Shown: positions 1-5,360 of the stretch, one piece after another | How positions within the stretch are numbered: the stretch's first letter is position 1 | Layout: the number at the start of each line of letters is the position of its first letter | Origin: a bacterium | GTDB lineage: Bacteria; Calditrichota; Calditrichia; RBG-13-44-9; J042 | Assembly (NCBI GenBank): GCA_015494485.1 | Contig: WGBF01000501.1 | Span: 1-7,629 of the forward strand | DNA: 7,629 nt | Reading direction: 5' to 3' | Made by a program: the position numbers and the translations under genes | The notes under the pieces: model-generated | What the model was told of the DNA's origin: nothing | Seen by the model: only the letters and a program-made list of their open reading frames with translations | Database searches by the model: none

Positions 1-255
1 CAAAGGGTCAAAGTCTGTTGCCAAAGACTCAGCTCTGGGCTCCCAGCGGCTGGTGTAGTAGGCATCGCCGCGGCCCCGTACCTGAACGAATAAATCGGTG
101 AATCCCAGTTGATAAGCGGTTTCCAGCATGGCGTTTATTCGGGTGGAATCCGTTAAAGTGTTCCGAACCACCCATAATCCAACCACCGGTTCCTGCGCCA
201 TAAGGAGAGGGGAGAAGGTCAAAAATACGATAAGGTACAGCATTCGTCGTTTCAT
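1..255 (-). CDS. Secreted glycosyl hydrolase-like protein, GHL10/DUF187 family (5' part only)
   Basis: Partial gene: the first 85 codons are visible from ATG at 255-253, and the frame stays open to the left edge. The N-terminus is a Sec signal peptide: MKRR, a hydrophobic stretch (LYLIVFLTFSPLL), then a likely cut after MA-Q at residues 20/21. The mature start has GLWVVRNTL (26-34), a helix with a GF turn, and FVQVRGRGDAYYTSRWEPR (56-74). This pattern is typical of the first beta strands of the (beta/alpha)8 barrel in GHL10/DUF187 'family 10-like' glycosyl hydrolases (YngK-like), where the strand ending QVRGRGDA lines the active site. The role is probably exported polysaccharide or cell-wall glycan processing; substrate unknown. 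It is divergent from the TetR gene, so unlikely to belong to that cluster. No Shine-Dalgarno sequence is seen before the ATG. The catalytic acids lie outside the window. A second in-frame ATG at 243-241 would lose the basic n-region, so the first ATG is preferred. Confidence 0.8.
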   Translation of the reverse strand, partial: MKRRMLYLIVFLTFSPLLMAQEPVVGLWVVRNTLTDSTRINAMLETAYQLGFTDLFVQVRGRGDAYYTSRWEPRAESLATDFDPL

Positions 256-260
256 GACAG

Positions 261-290
261 AATATAGATTTGGGGGCAAAACGGTTTCAA
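261..290 (-). promoter_or_regulatory. Candidate sigma70-type promoter for the GHL10-like gene
   Basis: On the minus strand TTGAAA (290-285) is followed after 18 bases by TATATT (266-261). These are near-consensus -35 and -10 boxes for the leftward gene. The expected start point, about 6-8 bases further on, falls at or next to the ATG at 255-253. The message would then have almost no leader, in line with the absence of a Shine-Dalgarno sequence. The boxes could be chance matches in AT-rich DNA. Confidence 0.4.
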
Positions 291-527
291 GGGAAAAATA
301 AGAATGGGGTGTCTACTATTTCTGTGTTAGCCTTTGCGGGAAGTGTGAGCGTCTTTTGTGAATCCGCAGTGCATGTTAATTTCCGATAATTAAATTGTTA
401 TTCGGTAATCTGGGGCAGCTGCAACGTCAATATTAAGGCACTCTGACGTTCTTCATTACAAAATAAATCTACAGTAAAAAATGTAGAATATCTTCACCCA
501 TCGAATTGTGAAATATTTCTCAAGATA

Positions 528-558
528 TTGACAACCTCCGTTCCAGATTCTACCTTGT
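528..558 (+). promoter_or_regulatory. Candidate promoter of the TetR-led operon
   Basis: TTGACA at 528-533 is a perfect -35 hexamer. After 17 bases comes TACCTT (551-556), a weak -10; read as TACCTTGT it also partly resembles the TAnnTTTG box of Bacteroidota promoters. The start point would fall at about 562-566, at the left edge of the 20-bp palindrome at 566-585, so a protein bound there would block transcription. The -35 also touches the AAGATATT arm (522-529) of an upstream inverted repeat. The -10 is poor, so the exact promoter is uncertain. Confidence 0.45.
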
Positions 559-565
559 TAGTGAA

Positions 566-585
566 GTTAGTTGTTAACAACTAAC
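566..585. promoter_or_regulatory. Perfect 20-bp palindrome, probable TetR operator
   Basis: Bases 566-585 read GTTAGTTGTT followed by its exact reverse complement, AACAACTAAC. The palindrome lies just downstream of the candidate promoter (528-558) and 15 bases before the ATG of the TetR gene at 601. An extra GTTAG at 557-561 repeats the half-site start with a 9-bp spacing. Autorepression through a palindrome of this size beside the gene is the common arrangement for TetR-family regulators. Binding by this particular protein is inferred from position. Confidence 0.7.
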
Positions 586-600
586 AACGGAAATGCAGTT

Positions 601-1233
601 ATGCATCGCAAGCGTTCTGACATCCGTAAACGTGAAATTGTTGAAGCCTCTCTGGAAATTATCAAAGAATACGGCATTCAAAAACTTTCCTTAAAACGGA
701 TTGCAAATCGTATTGGTATCTCCGAACAGGCCATTTACCGCCATTTCGATTCAAAACTGGAAATTTTACGTGCGATCATTGAATATTTTAATAACGAATT
801 GAAAAAAACAGTCCACGCAGATCTTCCTGCAGAAAATGTTGCGGCGCGAATCCATACCTTAACCTCCGCTCATATGACTTTCATTAACACCCATCCTGCG
901 GTGGCCTCTGTTATTTTTTCCGAAGAGATGTTTCAGAACGAACCGGAATTGGCCGAAATCGTTCGTCAGGCATTAATGAAACGCCTTTCGCAAATTACCC
1001 AACTCATCCAGCAAGGCCAACAAACCGGGGAGTTCGACGCCCATCTGAATCCTTCCATCATCGCACGCATGCTATTGGGAAGCCTTCGTTTAAATGTGGT
1101 CATCTGGCGTTTAAACGGATATCAACCCAATCTGTTGCAGGAAGGAGAAGAAGTGGTCACCACCATTCTGAATTTAATTAAAACCGAAGAGGTACCCGTA
1201 CCCTCTTCGGGAAAAATCATAAAACACACTTAA
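601..1233 (+). CDS. TetR/AcrR-family transcriptional regulator
   Basis: A 210-residue protein from ATG 601, the usual TetR-family length. The N-terminal domain (about residues 8-55) has the classic helix-turn-helix: LSLKRIANRIGISEQAIYRHF at 29-49 followed by DSKLEIL. The rest (about 60-195) is the helical ligand-binding and dimer domain; I do not recognise its ligand. It contains no cysteine, so thiol-based redox or NO sensing is unlikely. It has several histidines (72, 85, 91, 98, 148), which leaves heme or metal binding open but unproven. A TTG at 571 opens the same frame but lies inside the 20-bp palindrome and would add ten residues (LTTNNGNAV region) unlike a TetR start, so ATG 601 is preferred; only a weak CGGA lies upstream. 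It is first in a plus-strand cluster, 15 bases before the next gene, and probably controls the cluster and itself. Confidence 0.9.
   Translation: MHRKRSDIRKREIVEASLEIIKEYGIQKLSLKRIANRIGISEQAIYRHFDSKLEILRAIIEYFNNELKKTVHADLPAENVAARIHTLTSAHMTFINTHPAVASVIFSEEMFQNEPELAEIVRQALMKRLSQITQLIQQGQQTGEFDAHLNPSIIARMLLGSLRLNVVIWRLNGYQPNLLQEGEEVVTTILNLIKTEEVPVPSSGKIIKHT
1184..1210 (+). other. Hairpin at the 3' end of the TetR coding region
   Basis: CCGAAGAGG (1184-1192) and CCTCTTCGG (1202-1210) are perfect 9-bp arms around a 9-base loop, TACCCGTAC, which can pair further through TAC/GTA. It sits inside the last codons of the TetR gene, about 25 bases before the Shine-Dalgarno site of the next gene. No T-run follows on the plus strand, so it is not a standard intrinsic terminator. 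It may act in mRNA stability or set the ratio of regulator to structural-gene message. Confidence 0.5.
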
Positions 1234-1248
1234 TAAAGGAGGTGTACC

Positions 1249-1878
1249 ATGGGCCTTTTTGATCAAATTGTATTACTGATTACCGGCCTGATTGCATTGT
1301 ATTTAGTGTGGCGTTTTTACCAGCATTTTTCCGGAAGCGAGGTCAAACCTGCCTGCGATGTGTATTACATGATTTCCTTTCTGGTATTGTTGGTTGCAGG
1401 ACTACTGCTCATCTTTTTTGGGTATGATGTGTTGTCCAAACCGTTAGTTGTTATTGTCGCGTATTTGATACCGCTGGGCTTGTCCTTAGGGCTGGTGGCG
1501 GAATTTTATCCCCGGCAGGAAAAATTGTATCTGGCTGTGGGAATTATTGGGTTACTGGCCATTGCCATTACCCGCCTGGGAAATGTGGCACCAGGATTGG
1601 GTACCTTTGCCCTTGCATTTTTCCATAGCATTGCCGGTTTAATTATTTTCTTTGTCCCAATTTTAGCCGTTAAAGCGGGCAAAGCACCCCGGGGATTTTT
1701 ATGGGTCACGGTAGGCGGTGTGCTTATTGGCATCGGCGGCATTGCATTGGCCTTCTTGAAAGCCGGCGCACCGATTTTACCCGCTGAATTTATTTTTACC
1801 ATTCTGGCACCGTTGCTGTTGCTTATGACGTTAGCGTATACTTATGGCTTCGTTAAAAAAATGATCGGTGCCCATTAA
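1249..1878 (+). CDS. Seven-TM membrane protein of unknown family
   Basis: 209 residues, very hydrophobic, with about seven membrane helices near residues 5-24, 38-58, 64-85, 92-109, 117-140, 149-170 and 179-203. The short polar links include WRFYQHFSGSEVK (21-33), EFYPRQEK (85-92) and KAGKAPRG (142-149). The start is fixed by a very strong Shine-Dalgarno sequence, AAAGGAGGT at 1235-1243, five bases before the ATG and just after the TetR stop. I recognise no family. Few residues look able to bind a cofactor: His126 lies within helix 5 (FFHSIAG), His26 is near the end of helix 1, and Cys36 lies between helices 1 and 2. There is no CXXCH motif and no CuA-type motif. Its place directly before the oxidase-like gene suggests it is a partner subunit or an assembly/anchor protein of that protein; this is inference from gene order only. 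Confidence 0.75.
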   Translation: MGLFDQIVLLITGLIALYLVWRFYQHFSGSEVKPACDVYYMISFLVLLVAGLLLIFFGYDVLSKPLVVIVAYLIPLGLSLGLVAEFYPRQEKLYLAVGIIGLLAIAITRLGNVAPGLGTFALAFFHSIAGLIIFFVPILAVKAGKAPRGFLWVTVGGVLIGIGGIALAFLKAGAPILPAEFIFTILAPLLLLMTLAYTYGFVKKMIGAH

Positions 1879-1883
1879 CAATG

Positions 1884-1913
1884 AAGCGGGAGCTGCTTTG
1901 GCAGTTCCCGCTT
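1884..1913 (+). other. Strong intergenic hairpin between the 7-TM gene and the oxidase-like gene
   Basis: AAGCGGGAGCTGC (1884-1896) pairs with GCAGTTCCCGCTT (1901-1913) around a TTTG loop: 13 bp with one G-T wobble. It fills most of the 68-base gap between the stop at 1878 and the start at 1947. Only three T's follow the stem, so termination is probably partial at most. An mRNA-processing or stabilising element that separates the expression of the two genes is equally possible. Confidence 0.6.
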
Positions 1914-1930
1914 TCGGTTCAACTGGCAGT

Positions 1931-1940
1931 AAAAAAGGGG
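1931..1940 (+). promoter_or_regulatory. Ribosome binding site that decides the start at 1947
   Basis: AAAAAAGGGG ends six bases before ATG 1947. The in-frame ATG at 1881 lies only two bases after the upstream stop, has no such site, and begins inside the hairpin at 1884-1913. Its extra 22 residues would be read mostly through that hairpin. The start at 1947 is therefore favoured. Confidence 0.7.
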
Positions 1941-1946
1941 AATGCT

Positions 1947-3464
1947 ATGAACGCTATTTCGGAACGCTTTCATTATTTATTTCGCTCTACGAAAGGGTTG
2001 ATACTGGTTGCCATTGCCATGATTTCCCTGGTTACCGCTATCTGGGGCACATTATCCGGCCCCATGGTGGAATGGGGAGTGCGGGATATTACCTTAAAAC
2101 TTACCGGAATGAAGCTGGATCCGGCCCATCGGGAAGGGCGCATCATTATTCTGTACCATGTGATTGCCATGGCTGTTATTGCCATTGAAGTGTACATGAT
2201 TACCTCCATTGTCCCCATGCGGCGATACCAGCAAAGCTACATCAATGCTACCGTAACGTTTGGTTATCTCATTACCATGATTTTCGGATTGTGGTTTGCC
2301 TATTGGGGGCGGAATTTTGTATTCCATGGTGTTTTTCTGTTTGGGCTTTCGTTGATGTTTTTCAGCGGTTTGTTGTTGGCGGCTGCCCTCTGGCCCTGGC
2401 GGAAAGAGTATCACATAAAAGACCCCGCCTATGCCCACACCAAAAGTGGGGTGGACCTGGAACGGGTGGCCTTTTTTGTGATGACAGTGGCCACGCTGGG
2501 TTCTGCTGCCTTTGGCGCGTTTACCGGTTCCTACTGGGGGCAGGGACACGAAACATTTTTAGCGGAAGATCTAATTCGCGAGCCGCACAAGAATGCTTTG
2601 CAACTGGCAATTATCGGGCATTTGCACATCATGCTCACTTTGATTGCCATTGCCATTACGTTAATTGTGGGGCGTTGGCTGGATTTTAAGGGGAAATTTC
2701 ACAAAATCGCTATGTGGCTAATGATTACCGGCACCATTATTATTACCCTTGGGGTATGGTCCGTGGTGCCGTATGAGGAAATTGCCCATAAAATTATTTA
2801 CGTGGGTTCCGTATTTGTTATGTTAGCTGCCCTGTTTCTGGTGATTTACGGGTGGCGCAAACAGATTCACGATCGCCTGGCCGAATTAAATATTACCAGG
2901 CCAACCATTGGGCAACGTATTAAGGCACTCTTACACGACCCCATAAAGTTTGGGCCCCTTTGGCAGATGGTATACATGAATTTCACCGTAAGCGGGGTGG
3001 GGATATTTATGGCCATCAAGTTGGATGAAATATTCCGGGTGTGGCCGGCACGGGAAGAACGAATTTCCTTAACGGGACACTGGCATATCCTTTCAGGCAT
3101 CATTGCCACCATCATCCTTTTGTACTATGCCGATATTTGTGGCATACGGGGTAAAGCACGGAAATGGTTTGGCTGGACCGTCATTATTGGTTCCGACATC
3201 GCCTTTGCAGCAGTGACAATTTTTGCCATGAAACGGCTGTTTGTTGACCTTATTGGGCAACAAACGGTGGTGAACTGGACAATGATATTTGCAGATCTGG
3301 GGCTGGCAATCGTGCTGGTTGCTCTGGCTGCGTTAATGGTGTGGCGATTGTTTGACCTATTTAAAGAAGGAGGATTGTGGAAGCGCGAATGGCAATCGGC
3401 GGAGCTACCCGTCAACCGAACGGCTGAATTGAAAAAGCAAAATGTGGAAGAGGAGGTGTTATGA
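1947..3464 (+). CDS. 12-TM protein resembling heme-copper oxidase / NO reductase subunit I, divergent
   Basis: 505 residues from ATG 1947, with about twelve membrane helices (near 15-35, 65-89, 100-119, 124-149, 171-193, 216-241, 252-272, 281-301, 337-358, 375-395, 405-428, 443-468), the number and length usual for subunit I of heme-copper oxidases and NorB. Histidines sit where that fold holds its metals: His71 at the start of TM2 (YHVIAM), His225 and His227 in TM6 (GHLHIM), and His378 and His380 in TM10 (GHWHIL). In the family the TM2 His and one TM10 His bind the low-spin heme, and the other TM10 His binds the active-site heme. Departures are large: no HPEVY in TM6, no NorB-type HLWVEG, and no adjacent His-His pair anywhere (TM7 region has only His281-Lys282). 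So the binuclear centre is altered or absent. It overlaps the next gene by one base (TGATG). The fold assignment is by motif and topology only; a cytochrome b-like electron carrier is an alternative. Confidence 0.6.
   Translation: MNAISERFHYLFRSTKGLILVAIAMISLVTAIWGTLSGPMVEWGVRDITLKLTGMKLDPAHREGRIIILYHVIAMAVIAIEVYMITSIVPMRRYQQSYINATVTFGYLITMIFGLWFAYWGRNFVFHGVFLFGLSLMFFSGLLLAAALWPWRKEYHIKDPAYAHTKSGVDLERVAFFVMTVATLGSAAFGAFTGSYWGQGHETFLAEDLIREPHKNALQLAIIGHLHIMLTLIAIAITLIVGRWLDFKGKFHKIAMWLMITGTIIITLGVWSVVPYEEIAHKIIYVGSVFVMLAALFLVIYGWRKQIHDRLAELNITRPTIGQRIKALLHDPIKFGPLWQMVYMNFTVSGVGIFMAIKLDEIFRVWPAREERISLTGHWHILSGIIATIILLYYADICGIRGKARKWFGWTVIIGSDIAFAAVTIFAMKRLFVDLIGQQTVVNWTMIFADLGLAIVLVALAALMVWRLFDLFKEGGLWKREWQSAELPVNRTAELKKQNVEEEVL
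3451..3456 (+). promoter_or_regulatory. Shine-Dalgarno site inside the end of the oxidase-like gene
   Basis: AGGAGG at 3451-3456 precedes two adjacent start codons, ATG 3461 (4 bases away) and ATG 3464 (7 bases away). The spacing favours 3464. Both overlap the TGA stop at 3462-3464, so translation of the lipoprotein is probably coupled to the gene before it. Confidence 0.65.
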
Positions 3465-4417
3465 TGAACAGAAGGGCTATTTTTATCATACCGTATCTTC
3501 TGCTATTTATTGCCGGATGTCAATCCCAGCACGTTGGCGTGCCGGAGGAAATTCCATATGTGGACACCGGTGTGAACCCGGATGCATGGGTCCGAATTCC
3601 CGCCGGAGAATTTTTGATGGGGCAGCACAATCATTTGACCACAATTCCTTATGATTATGAAATCATGGTCACCGACGTTACCAATTTACAATATGCCCGT
3701 TTTCTGAACGAAGCCCTCGCTGCCGGAGCAATTAAAGTTGAAGATAATGCGGTGAAAGGCTATTACTCGGGCGAACCATTTGACGGTTATGCGCATGAAA
3801 AGAAAATTGAACCTGGATATAAAGTGTACATGCCATTGGATAAACCCGGGGTTGCCATCACTTTTGCTAATAATCGGTTTTCAGTGAAAAAGGGATGGGA
3901 GAATCATCCCGTAGTGATGGTAAGCTGGTTTGGGGCAAATGCGTATTGCCAGTTTTACGGCTGGCGCCTTCCAACGGAAAAGGAATGGGAAAAAGCCGCG
4001 CGGGGCACGGACGGCCGGGCCTATCCCTGGGGAAATGAGATTCATCGCAATCAGGCGAATTATTACAGTAGCCGCAATTTATTAAAGAAGATTTGGGGTG
4101 ATGGTGTGTTTACTACCCCGGTAGGATATTTTAACGGAAAAACCTACGGGAATTATCAAACCCGGGACGGAAGAAGCCCGTATGGCCTGTACGATATGGC
4201 CGGTAACGTGTGGCAGTGGACCGGAGATGATTACCATGATACCCACCTTCGGTATATGCGCGGCGGCAGTTTTAGTAATTATGAATATAATTTGAGGGTA
4301 TGGGCCCGGAACAGCGCTGGCCCGGAATATTACGATATGAATGTCGGATTTCGGTGTGTCCGGGATGTAACCAAACAGTCGCAAAACAACGGGGATGCAA
4401 CCAATGAAAACCAATGA
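3464..4417 (+). CDS. Lipoprotein with SUMF1/NirV-type FGE-sulfatase domain, catalytic cysteines absent
   Basis: 317 residues from ATG 3464 (318 from ATG 3461). A lipoprotein signal peptide ends in FIAGC with lipid-bearing Cys19; Gln follows, so outer-membrane sorting is possible by the E. coli rule. Residues about 42-301 form an FGE-sulfatase (SUMF1, C-type-lectin-like) domain: IPAGEFLMG (45-53), VTNLQYARFLN (72-82), HPVVMVSWFGANAYCQFYGW (148-167), RLPTEKEWEKAARG (168-181), YPWGNE (187-192), YGLYDMAGNVWQWT (240-253), RGGSFSNYEYN (266-276) and VGFRCVRD (294-301). True formylglycine-generating enzymes carry two copper-binding cysteines after the GGS(F/Y) strand; here those places hold Asn272 and Leu277. 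It is therefore not expected to oxidise sulfatase cysteines. NirV, encoded beside copper nitrite reductase nirK in denitrifiers, belongs to the same family and also has unclear function. Its place between an oxidase-like gene and a heme O synthase-like gene suggests an assembly or accessory role at the periplasmic face. Confidence 0.85.
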   Translation: MNRRAIFIIPYLLLFIAGCQSQHVGVPEEIPYVDTGVNPDAWVRIPAGEFLMGQHNHLTTIPYDYEIMVTDVTNLQYARFLNEALAAGAIKVEDNAVKGYYSGEPFDGYAHEKKIEPGYKVYMPLDKPGVAITFANNRFSVKKGWENHPVVMVSWFGANAYCQFYGWRLPTEKEWEKAARGTDGRAYPWGNEIHRNQANYYSSRNLLKKIWGDGVFTTPVGYFNGKTYGNYQTRDGRSPYGLYDMAGNVWQWTGDDYHDTHLRYMRGGSFSNYEYNLRVWARNSAGPEYYDMNVGFRCVRDVTKQSQNNGDATNENQ

Positions 4418-5297
4418 AGGAGCCATTACGGTAGCCCAAACGCATGTCGGAGTGCGATACTTCTGGCAATTGATTAAACCCCTTCAAACAGGGCTGTTGT
4501 TGGTAACGGGTATTACCGGTTACCTGAGTTCCCGGCCTTTCCCATTCGATGGGCTGGAGTTTTTCATCCTTACGGTATCACTATTCTGCGCCATCAGTGG
4601 TAGCACTATTTTAAATATGGTGTATGACCGGGATATTGATGCCCGCATGGAGCGGACGCGCTGGCGTCCATTGGTAAATGGGCTCATAACGCCTTCACAG
4701 GCAGTCCGGATGGGGCTTGTCGTCTCTGCGCTGGGCATTGGTCTTGCCACAGTTTATAACGTTCTGTACGGCGCCATTGTTTTTCTGGGGTGGGTTCTGG
4801 ATGTTGTGGTGTACACCATCTGGTTAAAGCGGCGCACACCCTGGTCGATTGTGTGGGGCGGTCTGTCTGGTGGAATGCCCATTCTGGCGGGAAGAGTTTT
4901 GGGGCTGGGAGTGGTGGATTTCATTGGTATTTTACTGGCATTGGCAATTTTGTTGTGGATACCCACCCATATTTTAACATTTAATATGCGCTTTTTTGCG
5001 GATTATCATCGGGCAGGAATTCCAACCTTCCCCGGTCGGTACGGATTTCGGTATACTCATATTATTATTGCCCTGTCGGCAATTGGGGCATCCGGGGCAT
5101 TTTTTCTGGGGTGTTTCGCTCTGGGATTGGCCTGGGGGTACATGAATGTCATTTTATTTTTTGCGCTGGGAATTTTAACCCTGGCCATTATGAACATCAA
5201 GAAGCAATCCGACCAATTGAATTTTCTGCTGTTTAAATGTGCCTCTTTGTTTATGCTGGTGGTAATGATTTTGATTTCTGTGGGAAGCAAGTTGTAA
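4404..5297 (+). CDS. ctaB: UbiA-family prenyltransferase, heme O synthase (protoheme IX farnesyltransferase)-like
   Basis: 297 residues with about eight or nine membrane helices. The first aspartate-rich motif is NMVYDRDID (71-79), followed by ARMERTRWRPL (80-90). Next come YTIWLKRRTPWSIVWGGLSG (137-156), with MPILAGR continuing to 164, and the second motif WIPTHILTFNMRFFADY (185-201), with HRAGIPTFP continuing to 210. This is the layout of CtaB/CyoE, which adds a farnesyl chain to protoheme to give heme O for heme-copper oxidases. The usual PHF of the second motif is PTH here, so the assignment is to the family, not proven activity. Start: ATG 4404 has GGGG nine bases upstream; ATG 4395 (three residues more) has no spaced site. 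It overlaps the lipoprotein gene by 14 bases in another frame, so translation is likely coupled. It is the last gene of the cluster. Its presence supports a heme-bearing product of the cluster. Confidence 0.82.
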   Translation: MKTNEGAITVAQTHVGVRYFWQLIKPLQTGLLLVTGITGYLSSRPFPFDGLEFFILTVSLFCAISGSTILNMVYDRDIDARMERTRWRPLVNGLITPSQAVRMGLVVSALGIGLATVYNVLYGAIVFLGWVLDVVVYTIWLKRRTPWSIVWGGLSGGMPILAGRVLGLGVVDFIGILLALAILLWIPTHILTFNMRFFADYHRAGIPTFPGRYGFRYTHIIIALSAIGASGAFFLGCFALGLAWGYMNVILFFALGILTLAIMNIKKQSDQLNFLLFKCASLFMLVVMILISVGSKL

Positions 5298-5302
5298 AGA
5301 TG

Positions 5303-5336
5303 AAAAAAGAAGCCCGCTTGAAGCAAGCGGGCTTCT
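5303..5336 (-). terminator. Intrinsic terminator between convergent operons
   Basis: AGAAGCCCGCTTG (5308-5320) pairs perfectly with CAAGCGGGCTTCT (5324-5336) around a 3-base loop. On the minus strand the stem is followed by a run of six T's (complement of 5303-5308), a classic intrinsic terminator for the leftward operon ending at 5361. On the plus strand the stem comes 10 bases after the stop of the heme O synthase-like gene but is followed by TGGAATTTC, a weaker tail. It probably serves both directions, more strongly the minus strand. Confidence 0.85.
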
Positions 5337-5360
5337 GGAATTTCATTGTGGGGAACCCCG

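Larger units (their letters stand above)
256..565. other. Divergent intergenic region with several inverted repeats
   Basis: About 310 bases with no credible gene: frames are short and lack ribosome sites. The right half is dense in dyads. GCAGCTGC at 415-422 is an 8-bp palindrome. AACGTCA (423-429) and TGACGTT (444-450) form a perfect 7-bp inverted repeat with centres 21 bp apart, about two helical turns. TCTACA (468-473) and TGTAGA (482-487) form a 6-bp repeat. AATATCTT (487-494) and AAGATATT (522-529) form an 8-bp repeat. TTCAC (493-497) and GTGAA (508-512) form another inside it. An imperfect dyad, CCGATAA/TTATTCGG, lies around 383-405. These are possible regulator sites, but none matches a known operator I can name. 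Confidence 0.5.

Noticed and set aside
571..600. TTG start ten codons upstream of the TetR ATG
   Set aside because: It lies within the perfect 20-bp palindrome, has no ribosome site, and adds residues unlike a TetR N-terminus; ATG 601 fits better.
1506..1802. Open minus-strand frame under the 7-TM gene
   Set aside because: There is no ribosome site or recognisable domain, and it is antisense to a well-supported gene.
1881..1946. Upstream ATG for the oxidase-like gene (22 more residues)
   Set aside because: It has no Shine-Dalgarno sequence and reads through a 13-bp hairpin; AAAAAAGGGG before ATG 1947 marks the likely start.
2094..2549. Long open frame on the minus strand under the oxidase-like gene
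   Set aside because: The product is low-complexity, His/Pro/Gly-rich and unlike any domain; it is a shadow of the plus-strand membrane gene.
1947..3464. Standard cytochrome c oxidase or NO reductase catalytic subunit
   Set aside because: The His-His pair, HPEVY and the NorB glutamate motif are missing, and no CXXCH or CuA partner is present, so only a distant relationship is claimed.
3464..4417. Active formylglycine-generating (sulfatase-activating) enzyme
   Set aside because: Both copper-binding cysteine positions after the GGSF strand are replaced (Asn272, Leu277), and no sulfatase gene is nearby.
5303..5336. Repeat or small RNA at the convergent junction
   Set aside because: The perfect stem with a T-run on the minus strand and its position after two stops are fully explained as a terminator.
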